From positions 24,799 through 88,798 of the forward strand of contig CAYNPH010000037.1 in the NCBI GenBank assembly GCA_964399035.1: 64,000 bases of DNA, given 5' to 3'. The notes beneath the pieces are model-generated. The model was not told the DNA's origin, did no database searches, and saw only the letters and a program-made list of their open reading frames with translations. Below, piece by piece: positions 17,005-25,126 of this stretch (position 1 is the first letter of the stretch; each line of letters opens with the position of its first letter). The translations under genes were made by a program, and so were the position numbers. This DNA is from WAOL01 sp964399035 (GTDB lineage Archaea > Thermoproteota > Thermoprotei_A > Sulfolobales > NBVN01).

Positions 17005-17782
17005 GGACCTGTGGTTCAGGTACGGTGCCCCGGCCAATAAGGGGTACGTGTTGAGAGGCGTTTCACTAAGGGTCGATTGCTGCGTCGCTTGCCTACTAGG
17101 CCCTAACGGCGCCGGGAAGACCACGCTCATGAAGTGCGTTGTGGGTATCCTAAAGCCGGAGCGAGGGTGTGTGATGCTTGAAGGTCAGAGCATCACGGAC
17201 ATGGACTGCAGGTCAAGAGCCAGGTTAGTTTCCTACGTACCGCAGGAATTCACAGTTAAGTTCCCCTACACTGCATTCGAGGTCGTGTTGATGGGTAGGA
17301 ACCCCTACGTAAACACCCTGCAGGGCCCGCGGGCTGAGGACGAGGCTAAGGCGCGTGAGGCCCTCAAGGCCCTAGGTGTGGAGCACTTAGCGGAGAAACC
17401 CTTCACGTCACTCAGCGGCGGGGAGAAGAGGTTAATCCTCATAGCTAGGGCACTCGCACAGGATGCTAAGCTACTAGTCCTAGATGAGCCAACATCGTTC
17501 CTCGACTACAGGAATAAGATAGTGGCGTTGGAAACCTTAAGGAGGGTGTCTCGACGCTTCAGTAAACCAGCCCTCATATCGCTCCACGACCCAAACCTAG
17601 CGCTACTATTCTGCGATGAGGTCTTCCTAATGAAGGACGGGGAAATAGTCGCTAAGGGCAAGCCCGAGGAAGTCGTGACGAGGAACAACATAAGGCGCGT
17701 TTACGGCATTAAGGTGAGGGAACTACGCGTTAACGGTTGCAAACTAATAGCCCCGGAGAACGCCCTATTCGGTGCGACGTAG
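16991..17782 (+). CDS. FeCT-family ABC transporter ATP-binding protein (FepC/BtuD-like)
   Basis: This is the cytoplasmic ATPase of the FeCT importer. Walker A is GPNGAGKTT, the Q-loop region reads YVPQEF, the signature is LSGGEKRLILIARAL, and Walker B is LLVLDEPTSFLD, followed by the switch His in SLHDPNLAL. The length (263 aa) is usual. The TTG start at 16991 follows GGAGGAGG inside the permease gene. Read with the upstream genes this makes a full importer, controlled by the promoters at 14718-14857. Confidence 0.9.
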   Translation: MLEVKDLWFRYGAPANKGYVLRGVSLRVDCCVACLLGPNGAGKTTLMKCVVGILKPERGCVMLEGQSITDMDCRSRARLVSYVPQEFTVKFPYTAFEVVLMGRNPYVNTLQGPRAEDEAKAREALKALGVEHLAEKPFTSLSGGEKRLILIARALAQDAKLLVLDEPTSFLDYRNKIVALETLRRVSRRFSKPALISLHDPNLALLFCDEVFLMKDGEIVAKGKPEEVVTRNNIRRVYGIKVRELRVNGCKLIAPENALFGAT

Positions 17783-17899
17783 TCTAACCCCGTCTTACCG
17801 AGGTTAAGGCAACGATCTCCTCACGCCCACTAAAAGTGTCAGGAGGTAATTAGCGACGGTTCACACCCATAACTATAAAAATATCACTACGGCAGGACC

Positions 17900-18598
17900 T
17901 TACCTTATCAACCAGTTGTAGTAGCACTTTCTGTGAGCTACGTTCCTTGCGAAGCTCTCCTCAACGTAGTTGATTACTGCCTCAATGTACCTTAATCCCT
18001 TAGCTGGCGATGCTTTGAGGGGATTTCCGGCAACCCCGTAGCGGCGTGGGTCCCCGCACTCCCGGTAGAATTCTAGGTTCTTAACGAGGGTACTGTCTAT
18101 AGCCATTATCATGCTTGTCTCCCACTCACCAGCGTGCTTGTCTGAGTCGGTATCCACTAGTTGCAGGTCCTTAAGTATTCGCGATACGTGGAAAACATTT
18201 ATTATGGTGCCCCAGCCCCGGCAGAGGTTGTCGCAGACCTCAACGACAACTTCCTTCATTTCAGGGCCACCGTGCCCCATAATCACTATGAATTCCTTCT
18301 GGCCAAATGATATGAAGTGCTCGAGGATAGACCTTAAGTACTCCTTAAGTACTCTGGACGGTACGTGCACGTTCCCGGGCCTTACGGGTACGGTGACCGT
18401 GTAGGTGATGGGTGGGAGGGAGACCCACTTATTCCTCTCCGCTAGCTTATCAGCTATGAAGCTGGCGATGATCGTGTCGGTGCTCACGGGGAGGTGTAGG
18501 CCGTGTCCTTCCGTGGAACCCACGGGGAGCACTAGGGGCCCTCCGCCCTTGCCTATGTACTCCTTAAGCTCCACCCACGTTAGGTTGCGGGGATACAT
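17900..18598 (-). CDS. creatininase-family amidohydrolase
   Basis: This is a metal-dependent amidohydrolase of the creatininase fold. The metal-site motif STEGHGLHLPVSTDT (about residues 28-42), GHGGP and HAGEWETS are all present. At 232 aa the length is normal. The family includes creatininase, mycofactocin maturation peptidases and the archaeal formamide hydrolase ArfB of riboflavin/F420 synthesis, which is a sensible guess in an archaeon but is not shown. The usual NGHGGN block reads MGHGGP here, a change beside the metal ligands. No operon partner is close; the next gene leftward is convergent. Confidence 0.75.
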   Translation of the reverse strand: MYPRNLTWVELKEYIGKGGGPLVLPVGSTEGHGLHLPVSTDTIIASFIADKLAERNKWVSLPPITYTVTVPVRPGNVHVPSRVLKEYLRSILEHFISFGQKEFIVIMGHGGPEMKEVVVEVCDNLCRGWGTIINVFHVSRILKDLQLVDTDSDKHAGEWETSMIMAIDSTLVKNLEFYRECGDPRRYGVAGNPLKASPAKGLRYIEAVINYVEESFARNVAHRKCYYNWLIR

Positions 18599-18692
18599 GC
18601 GGGGCGAACCCGCTAATATCTACGCGTATGGAAGTATTAACGACTCCGCCCAAACATTAAGACCCTTCTTCAGCGTGTGGAAAGACCCTCCC

Positions 18693-19472
18693 TCAGGTCA
18701 CCCGCTTCAGAGGCACCCTAAGTAACTCCCTATACGCGCATGCCTGCGCCTGAGTAACCTCGTCAACAGCTTCAGCAAGCTCGCTTAAGCTACCCACGCC
18801 CGCCGTGACGGCCACGTACCCTTCCTCCGTTAAGTCAAGCCTAGCGTAGTGCCTGCTACACCTCCTCACCGCCTCAGCCATTACGTTTAATAGTGCTACG
18901 TCACCCAAGCTATTGCTGAATATTCCTAACGCTTCACCCTCAACATGCGCACCGTAATCCTCAACGTAGATGGTCACAGCGGATCTGTAGGGGTACACAT
19001 CCATAAGCTTGCACGCCGTGACCACCCTAACACCGTCATCTAAGGGGGTCGCCACCAAGTACCCCCTAGACCCAAGCATGCCTACAACATCCTTCAAGCC
19101 CTCATCAATGACGTGCTCCTTAACCCTAACCCCGCACTGCTCCCTGAACTCCCCAGCCAACCCAGGAACCCTCTGCACGGGGTCAACGATCACGCCAACC
19201 CTAGCCACGGGAGTGTATGCATGCGTAACCCCGTAGAACAGGCATAGGGATCTCTCAGGAGGCCAGTAGTACGCGAAACCCTTAGCCACACGGGCGTCGA
19301 GTTCCTCGTTGCTTAACTCGAGCTTAATGGGTGTGGAGAGGTATACCTCCTGCTTCCACGCAACCGCAACCGACTCAAAAGGTAATGCGGGCTTAAACCT
19401 GTTAACTAAGCCCTCATCAACGGCCACGACAACCGAGTAAGGCTCTTCAAGGGACTCAACCTCAATAAGCAT
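18693..19472 (-). CDS. protein with N-terminal cyclophilin-like domain; C-terminal domain unknown
   Basis: The first ~120 residues resemble the small cyclophilin-like fold (TM1367/DUF369 type): paired beta strands, LELSNEELDARVAKGFAYYW and LCLFYGVT, where the family has an acidic, GDIAYWP-like turn followed by CIFFG. The second half (about 140 aa) is unrecognised and mixed alpha/beta. I chose ATG 19472, which follows AGGGG; the in-frame GTG at 19496 lies in an AAGGTGTG context and may instead be an upstream start. No catalytic residues are evident, so it could be a ligand-binding protein. Confidence 0.5.
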   Translation of the reverse strand: MLIEVESLEEPYSVVVAVDEGLVNRFKPALPFESVAVAWKQEVYLSTPIKLELSNEELDARVAKGFAYYWPPERSLCLFYGVTHAYTPVARVGVIVDPVQRVPGLAGEFREQCGVRVKEHVIDEGLKDVVGMLGSRGYLVATPLDDGVRVVTACKLMDVYPYRSAVTIYVEDYGAHVEGEALGIFSNSLGDVALLNVMAEAVRRCSRHYARLDLTEEGYVAVTAGVGSLSELAEAVDEVTQAQACAYRELLRVPLKRVT

Positions 19473-19652
19473 GATAACCCCTATATCATAGCACACCTTA
19501 GGGTTTAATGACTTTAATCCAAACTAAGCTAAGCCTAGAGCGCCTTGAGAGGGCCCTCCCTAATCCTATAATAAATATTAAGCAAACATACTGGGAACTA
19601 AGGGCTCGGCACCGCTAATCCTTTGGGAAGAAAATGGGTTTGTTCCCGTGGT

Positions 19653-20579
19653 TTACACGCCTAGCACTTCCTTGATTAGGGCTGCCCTCACGAACATTCC
19701 GTTTCTTGCTTGCTCGAAGTACCTTGCCTGCGGCAACTCATCCACGCTGGGGTCGAGTTCCCATACCCTTGGTAGTGGGTGCATTATGACTGGTATGTGC
19801 TTGAATTTCTTGAGGTAGGCTGCGTCTATCTTGTAGCTTCCTTTGAGCCTCTCATACTCTGCTGGGTCCTTGAAGCGCTCCTTCTGTAGCCTCGTGACGT
19901 AGAGGACGTCTAGCTTCTCGATGACCTCTGAGAGGTCATTGACTAGGTGGTACTCGACCTTGCCTTCAATGTTCTTGAGCACTTCCTCCCTTATCTGGAG
20001 GGCCTGCGGGGCTATGTAGTATATCGTTACGTCCTTGAACTTCGAGAGCGCGTATGATAGGCTGCTTGGCGTCCTGCCGTACTTTAGGTCACCCATTATG
20101 CCCACGGTTAACCCGTCTATTCTCCCGAACTCCCTCCACATGGTGTAGACGTCTAGGAGAGCTTGGGTTGGGTGCTCGTGCGGGCCGTCGCCAGCGTTGA
20201 TTATCGGCGCCCTAATCATTGGGGCTATCTGCTCTGGGAAGCCTGGCTTGCTCTGCCTCAGGACTATTACGTCGGGGTCGTACCCGTCAATTATTCTAAG
20301 GGTGTCGACGTCAGTCTCTCCTTTAGCGAGGCTTGACCTGCTCACGTCGAAGTCAATTACCCTACCACCGAGCTTAACCATGGCGAACGTGAAGCTCAGC
20401 TTCGTCCTGGTGCTGGGTTCTAGGAACACCGTAGCCATTATCTTGCCCCTAGCGTAGTCGAGAATACCTTTCTCCCTGATCTCCTCGCGGAGCCTCTCAG
20501 CTAGGTTGAATAGCCTGAGTAGGTCCTCGCGAGTGAATTGAAGTGCGGATATTATGTCGTGACCTTTTAACGTGCCCAC
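19653..20579 (-). CDS. pyrB: aspartate carbamoyltransferase catalytic subunit
   Basis: PyrB condenses carbamoyl phosphate with aspartate in pyrimidine synthesis. The carbamoyl-phosphate motif FLEPSTRTKLSF (about residues 53-64), GDGPHEHPTQALLD and MGDLKYGRTPSSL are clear, and HPLPR near residue 268 closes the active site. The length of 308 aa is standard. The regulatory subunit gene pyrI, often next to archaeal pyrB, is not in the window. The GTG start follows a strong AGGAGGTG. The gene lies on the same strand as, and just after, the first molybdenum hydroxylase operon, yet it has its own promoter and leader hairpin. Confidence 0.95.
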   Translation of the reverse strand: MGTLKGHDIISALQFTREDLLRLFNLAERLREEIREKGILDYARGKIMATVFLEPSTRTKLSFTFAMVKLGGRVIDFDVSRSSLAKGETDVDTLRIIDGYDPDVIVLRQSKPGFPEQIAPMIRAPIINAGDGPHEHPTQALLDVYTMWREFGRIDGLTVGIMGDLKYGRTPSSLSYALSKFKDVTIYYIAPQALQIREEVLKNIEGKVEYHLVNDLSEVIEKLDVLYVTRLQKERFKDPAEYERLKGSYKIDAAYLKKFKHIPVIMHPLPRVWELDPSVDELPQARYFEQARNGMFVRAALIKEVLGV

Positions 20580-20596
20580 TGCCTCACACCTCCTGA

Positions 20597-20660
20597 TCGG
20601 GTTCAGCTCCTCTTTTGGAAGGGACCCGAATACAGGTTTTGTCTTGAAAAATAAATTTTA
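20597..20660 (-). promoter_or_regulatory. pyrB promoter and leader hairpin
   Basis: Read leftward, TAAAATTTATTTT (20660-20648) is a TATA box that begins within ten bases of the preceding gene's stop. The leader then folds into a 6-bp perfect stem, TCGGGT (20629-20624) with ACCCGA (20602-20597), whose loop can pair further (CTTCC with GGAG). The stem ends four bases before AGGAGGTG. Its place suits translational control, but no ligand is known. Confidence 0.4.
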
Positions 20661-20666
20661 CCTGAT

Positions 20667-21149
20667 TCACGCTTTACCGCCACTAATCTTTTCCGCCGCA
20701 CGCTTAATTGCCTTAATGATGTTCACGTAGCCCGTACACCTGCAGAGATTACCCCTCACGTACTCCCTAATCATCTCCTCACTCGGATTCCTTATCTCCT
20801 CGAGGAGCCTCTTAGCAACCAGTATGAAGCCCGGCGTGCAGTAACCACACTGAATCGCCCCCTCCTCTATGAAGGCCTCCTGCACAGGGTGCAGCTTACC
20901 GTCCTTAGCCAAGCCCTCAACGGTGGTTACCTCCCTACCATCTACCTCGACGGCCAGCGTAAGGCATGAGAGCACGGGCTCACCGTCCAGTAGCACGGTG
21001 CAGGCACCGCACTCACCTATGCCGCACCCGTACTTGGGGCTGAGCACGCCTAGCCTGTCCCTTAACACGTTTATCAGTAACTCGTTGTCCTTAACCTCAA
21101 TGCTTACGGGGCGCCCGTTCAGCTTGAAGTTAATTAACCTCGTGCCCAC
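20667..21149 (-). CDS. molybdenum hydroxylase small subunit, two [2Fe-2S] clusters (CoxS/XdhC-like), copy 1
   Basis: This electron-transfer subunit of a xanthine dehydrogenase/CO dehydrogenase-type enzyme has a plant ferredoxin cluster (CGIGECGACTVLLDGEPVLSC) and a second four-helix cluster (CGYCTPGF with CRCTGY). It passes electrons from the molybdenum site to FAD. The start is set at GTG 21149, eight bases after GGAGG; the longer reading from 21158 begins inside the ribosome binding site. It is the last of three genes in the order large-medium-small on the minus strand. Confidence 0.92.
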   Translation of the reverse strand: MGTRLINFKLNGRPVSIEVKDNELLINVLRDRLGVLSPKYGCGIGECGACTVLLDGEPVLSCLTLAVEVDGREVTTVEGLAKDGKLHPVQEAFIEEGAIQCGYCTPGFILVAKRLLEEIRNPSEEMIREYVRGNLCRCTGYVNIIKAIKRAAEKISGGKA

Positions 21150-21154
21150 CGCGA

Positions 21155-22078
21155 TCACCTCCCGAGCCTCTCCATAGCCTTCTTCAGTGCGTCAACAAGG
21201 ATGACGCCTGAGACCTCCCTCCTGTACTCAGCGGTTGATCGTATGTCCGTTATTGGCTTCACCTCCGTCCTCACTATCTTGGCTGCCTCCCACATGACGT
21301 CCTCCGTGAGTTCCTTGCCCTTCAGGAACTCCTCGGTCTTGTACGCCCTTATCGGTGTTGGGGCTACCGACCCTAACGCCACCTTAACGTCCTCCACGAC
21401 ACCGTCACTCATTCTTAGTGCGACAGCTATGTTTACCTTCGCCAGGTCCATCGCGACCCTAGCTATCTTTATGAACGCCGAGCCCGTGGGCTTAACGGGC
21501 TTAGGTATCCTCACCTCAACTAGGAGTTCGTTGCGTGCCATCACGGTCTTGCCGGGGCCGGTGAAGAACTCCGTTATCGGGACTACCCTCCTGCCGTTGG
21601 GGCCAGCGATAACTACCTCCGCCTCGAAGACCAGTAGCGGTGGAGCGGTGTCCGCTGCTGGAGACGCGTTACATAAGTTACCGCCTATGGTTCCCATGTT
21701 CCTTATCTGCACTCCAGCCATTGACCTAACGGCCTCGTAAAGCGCCGTGAATAATTCCTTAATGATGCTGGACTTCTCTAGGGCCCTTAGCTTCGTTGCT
21801 GCCCCTATGGCTACGTGGTCCCCGCGGTCCTCGACGTAGTTGAGTTCCTTGATCCTGTTTATGCTGATTAGGTACTTGGGTCTGAGCACGCCCTGCTTCA
21901 TCCTCACTAGGAGGTCCGTGCCTCCCGCCAGCACCTTGGCTTCCTCGCCGTACTTGCTGAGCAGTTCGATTGCTTCCTCAATGGTTCTCGGTGCTAGGTA
22001 CTTGAACTCGGGGAGTATGTGTGTGTTGGCTTTGTTCGGGTCTAGCTTGGGTCCGGGTGACTTGAGCACCTTACTCAC
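21155..22078 (-). CDS. molybdenum hydroxylase FAD-binding medium subunit (CoxM-like), copy 1
   Basis: This is the FAD subunit of the hydroxylase. It carries the two FAD motifs AKVLAGGTDLL and TIGGNLCNASPAADTAP, and FKYLAPRTIEEAIELL at the N-terminus is the usual opening of the family. Length 307 aa, normal. It starts at GTG 22078, overlapping the large-subunit gene by eight bases, and its stop lies six bases ahead of the small-subunit start. The final electron acceptor is not evident. Confidence 0.92.
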   Translation of the reverse strand: MSKVLKSPGPKLDPNKANTHILPEFKYLAPRTIEEAIELLSKYGEEAKVLAGGTDLLVRMKQGVLRPKYLISINRIKELNYVEDRGDHVAIGAATKLRALEKSSIIKELFTALYEAVRSMAGVQIRNMGTIGGNLCNASPAADTAPPLLVFEAEVVIAGPNGRRVVPITEFFTGPGKTVMARNELLVEVRIPKPVKPTGSAFIKIARVAMDLAKVNIAVALRMSDGVVEDVKVALGSVAPTPIRAYKTEEFLKGKELTEDVMWEAAKIVRTEVKPITDIRSTAEYRREVSGVILVDALKKAMERLGR

Positions 22079-24452
22079 CCCCTTCCTTCTCCTTAAGGGC
22101 TTTGAGGATCTTTTCAGGTGTTATGGGTAGTTCGTAGAACCTCACCCCTAACGCGTTGTAGATGGCGTTGGCGACGGCGCCGGCGACAGGGTTCAGCGCT
22201 GACTCTCCTAAGCCCTTAGCGCCGTAAGGCCCTGTGGGCTCGTAGGTCGAGGCGAATATCACCTGGAAGTTCTCTAGGCTCGGCATGTCCTGAGCCGTCA
22301 GTATCTTGTAGTCAGTTATGTACCCCCTACACGCTAACTCGCCTGTTCTGGGGTCGTAGGGCGTGTCCTCAAGTACGGTCATGCCCCAGCCCTGCGCGAA
22401 GCCGCCGTGCAGCTGCCCGGCAGCTAGGTCCGGGTTTACGACGGTGCCTACGTCGGCACCCGCAACGACCCTCACGGGCCTGACTCTGCCCGTCCACGTG
22501 TCGACCTCGACCTCAACGAAGTATACGGTGTACGCTGGCGGTGAGTTGGTTGCTCTGTAGGAAACGACCGCCGCTATCGAGCCCCAGTTCCTCTGCCACG
22601 CCTCCCTAGCGACCTCACCCACCGTTATCTTCTTGTCCGGCATCCCCTCAACGTAGATAACTCCCTGCCCTAACTTCTCGTCAGGCTTGATGGTGAGTGC
22701 CTCCGGGTTGACCACGTCACCTAATAGCCTGACCGCGTACTCCAGTAACTTCTTCTTAACTATCTGTGCTGCGCGCCTCGCGGCCTCACCGCCCACGTAA
22801 GTGCCTCTCGAGGCGTGGGTGCAGACGTCGTAGACTGTTGTCTTCGTGTCTGCCCACACGATGTTGACTTTGTCGAGCGGTACGCCCAGTTCCTCGGCGA
22901 TTATCTTTGCGTGGGCCTCTAAGGTACCGCCTCCATGGTCCTGTAGCGCCGTTATGTAGTCGACGCTGCCGTCCTCATTCACCTTCAGAATGCAGCCTGT
23001 GTAGTCGATGACCTCGCCGGAGATCTTACCGCCGGCACCCGAGGTGTGGAAGCCCCTGCCCATACCTATGCCGCGCCTATACCTGCCCTTCTGTTCGCCG
23101 GGCTTCGGCCTCTTACTCCACCCTATGAGTTCCGCGCCCTTCCTCATTAACTCAGGTACGCCATCACTCTTCACTATGGACTTAACGGTGGGTCCTTGAC
23201 CCCAGAACAAGTCGCCCCTACCGACGTAGTTCTTGAGCCTGAACTCGATGGGGTCGATACCTAGGGCCTCAGCCAGCTCGTCAATTATGGTTTCCACTGC
23301 CCACGTTATCTGCGGGTTGCCGTACCCTCTGAAGGCACAGGACGGCACCTTATTCGTGTATACCGCCACTCCCCTATACCTAATATTCTTCCACTTGTAT
23401 AGGGAGACAAACCAGCCTAGCAGGCACCCTAGCAACGGGTACGCCTGGATCTGATGCCCGCCTATGTCCATCACGTTCTCCAGCTCGCCAGCAATGATCG
23501 TGCCGTCCTTCTTGGCCGCGACCTTGAGCCTGAAGTACATCTGGTACGCGCAGTGGTCCATCATGTCCTCTTCACGGGTCAGCGCTATCTTGACGGGCCT
23601 CCCCGCCTTCAGGGCGAGCGCTACCGCCACTAACGTCACTAGGTTGGTCTGAATGCTTGAGCCGAAGGACCCGCCTATGGGTAGCTTAACGACGTTTATC
23701 TTGCTCTCAGGTATGTCGAAGACCTGCGAAATCAATATCCTAGTGTTATGGATTGTTTGGGTGGTTGTCCATACGGTCACCCCTCCGTCGGGCTCCGGCC
23801 TAGCCACGGCTACCTTGGGCTCTAACTGCATGTGGTACCTCCTGTTAGTCCTGAATTCCCTCTCAATCACGACGTCGGCTTCCCTGAAGGCTTTCTCGAT
23901 GTCGCCTTCGTCGTAGTTCAGCGTGCACGCTACGTTATTCTTAACCTCAACCTCCTTACTACCAAATAATATTCTATCATGTATTTTGGGAGCGCCCTCC
24001 TTACGGGCCTCGAAGGGATCTAGGACGTGCGGGAGAACCTCCCACTCAACCTTAATAGCTTCTAACGCCTTCTGCGCTAGCTCCTCGGTCTCGGCCGCGA
24101 CGGCCGCCACGTACTCACCGACGTATTTGGGGTGGTCGGTGAGGACTTCCCAGTCCTTGTAGTTCACCCTGTCCACGCTGACGAGCCTAATGTTGAACTT
24201 CTTCTTTGGGACGTCCTTGAACGTTATTACGACAGCCCCGAGCTTCTCTGCCTCGCTGGTGTCTATGCTCTTGACGCGGGCGTGTGGGTAAGGACTCTTC
24301 AGGATCCTCCCGTAAAGCATTCCCGGCAGGTTAATGTCGTACGCGTACAGCGCCTTCCCAGTTACCTTAGCCACGCCGTCCTTCCTAGGGGTCTTCTTAC
24401 CTATGTACCTAAGCTCCGTAACCTCAGAAGAACAGCTGGGCAATGATACCAC
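22071..24452 (-). CDS. molybdenum hydroxylase large subunit (XdhA/CoxL-like), copy 1, with an atypical Mo-site loop
   Basis: This is the molybdopterin-binding catalytic subunit. The XDH-type arginine loop CAFRGYGNPQITWAVE and the C-terminal catalytic glutamate block GAKGLGESALNPVAGAVANAI are present. The usual GGGFGGK loop near the pterin reads GGSFGSSIQ instead, unlike copy 2 (GGGFGGK). The CO dehydrogenase Cys loop (CSFR) is absent, so CO oxidation is unlikely. The substrate is probably a purine, aldehyde or aromatic heterocycle. The 793-aa length is normal. The GTG start lacks a clear ribosome binding site and is likely leaderless, with TTAAGG about 30 bases upstream. Confidence 0.9.
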   Translation of the reverse strand: MVSLPSCSSEVTELRYIGKKTPRKDGVAKVTGKALYAYDINLPGMLYGRILKSPYPHARVKSIDTSEAEKLGAVVITFKDVPKKKFNIRLVSVDRVNYKDWEVLTDHPKYVGEYVAAVAAETEELAQKALEAIKVEWEVLPHVLDPFEARKEGAPKIHDRILFGSKEVEVKNNVACTLNYDEGDIEKAFREADVVIEREFRTNRRYHMQLEPKVAVARPEPDGGVTVWTTTQTIHNTRILISQVFDIPESKINVVKLPIGGSFGSSIQTNLVTLVAVALALKAGRPVKIALTREEDMMDHCAYQMYFRLKVAAKKDGTIIAGELENVMDIGGHQIQAYPLLGCLLGWFVSLYKWKNIRYRGVAVYTNKVPSCAFRGYGNPQITWAVETIIDELAEALGIDPIEFRLKNYVGRGDLFWGQGPTVKSIVKSDGVPELMRKGAELIGWSKRPKPGEQKGRYRRGIGMGRGFHTSGAGGKISGEVIDYTGCILKVNEDGSVDYITALQDHGGGTLEAHAKIIAEELGVPLDKVNIVWADTKTTVYDVCTHASRGTYVGGEAARRAAQIVKKKLLEYAVRLLGDVVNPEALTIKPDEKLGQGVIYVEGMPDKKITVGEVAREAWQRNWGSIAAVVSYRATNSPPAYTVYFVEVEVDTWTGRVRPVRVVAGADVGTVVNPDLAAGQLHGGFAQGWGMTVLEDTPYDPRTGELACRGYITDYKILTAQDMPSLENFQVIFASTYEPTGPYGAKGLGESALNPVAGAVANAIYNALGVRFYELPITPEKILKALKEKEGGE

Positions 24453-24582
24453 ACTAAAACATTTTTTGAGAGAGCAAAAAACCTTTTACCTTAAATGAGG
24501 GCATCAACGTGTGATTAATTCGTTGACTCACGCGTAATAAGCTCCGATAACCTTGTTTCGGGGTTTAAAAAGAAAACTAAGA

Positions 24583-24891
24583 CTAATCAAACTTAACCTC
24601 ACCCTCACGGGCCCTCGGCCCGTAGTCTGGGGCGAGGCCTAGGTCCCCTTCACCCTTCTTAGTAGCCAGTAGGTAGAGCCTTCCCTCAATGACGGTGGTG
24701 CCCAGCAGTACGTAGCCCTCCTTACCCAGTTCATTAACTACGTGTTGAATCCTAACCGGGGCGAAGGGATACTCGTACACCGCGACGTCCTCCGGCCGCA
24801 CGCCCCGCTCCTCGGCTAGGGAGTTCACCTCCTCAATTAAGGCCTCCCTCAAGGCTTGATTGTTGAGTTCCTCAATGGTAACGCGCTTCAT
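24583..24891 (-). CDS. small conserved-looking protein of unknown function
   Basis: This 102-aa acidic, soluble protein lies between the two hydroxylase operons. I recognise no family. It reads as an N-terminal helix (residues 1-30, EELNNQALREALIEEVNSL) followed by a short alpha-beta part (VAVYEYPFAPVRIQHVV, GYVLLGTTVIEGRLYLLAT) and a charged tail. It starts at ATG 24891 behind a promoter that includes a perfect palindrome. Its position suggests a link to the hydroxylases, perhaps regulatory, but there is no direct evidence. Confidence 0.6.
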   Translation of the reverse strand: MKRVTIEELNNQALREALIEEVNSLAEERGVRPEDVAVYEYPFAPVRIQHVVNELGKEGYVLLGTTVIEGRLYLLATKKGEGDLGLAPDYGPRAREGEVKFD

Positions 24892-24903
24892 TCTTGGCGC
24901 CGT

Positions 24904-24915
24904 CCCTAATTAGGG
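24904..24915. promoter_or_regulatory. 12-bp perfect palindrome at the promoter of the 102-aa gene
   Basis: CCCTAATTAGGG is a perfect palindrome, 13-24 bases upstream of the leftward ATG at 24891. A TATA-like CCTTTAACC (read leftward, 24930-24922) lies just behind it, so the palindrome sits over the likely transcription start, as an operator would. Confidence 0.4.
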
Positions 24916-24980
24916 ATTAGGGGTTAAAGGCTGTTGGTTTAACTTTGTTCAAACAAGTCAGGGTTTTACATCCTCTGGTT

Positions 24981-25000
24981 TGTAATTACTAATAATTACA
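24981..25000. promoter_or_regulatory. 8-bp-arm inverted repeat upstream of the second hydroxylase operon
   Basis: TGTAATTA (24981-24988), spacer CTAA, TAATTACA (24993-25000) is a perfect inverted repeat in the 235-base divergent gap. It lies about 85 bases upstream of the likely TATA box of the rightward operon (GCTTTAAACT near 25084-25093). A related GTAATCAATTAC occurs at 30472-30483, ahead of the Liv transporter. Confidence 0.4.
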
Positions 25001-25126
25001 CTGATTACGCGGGTGTTTAGGTACTAAATAGTCTATAATGTGTTGTTAAATATTTTATGATTGCTAAAAACTTATTTTGGAGAAGCTTTAAACTAACTCG
25101 TGTATGATAGCGCCAGGTGAAGCGAT

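Noticed and set aside
17783..17899. tRNA-like or small RNA gene in the gap after the FeCT ATPase
   Set aside because: No cloverleaf can be drawn, and the gap lies between two convergent gene ends with AT-rich tracts.
18405..18725. Rightward open frame over the creatininase gene
   Set aside because: It is antisense to a gene with clear creatininase motifs and has no recognisable domain.
22071..24452. CO dehydrogenase identity for hydroxylase copy 1
   Set aside because: The Cys-containing loop of true CoxL is absent; the arginine loop is of the XDH type.
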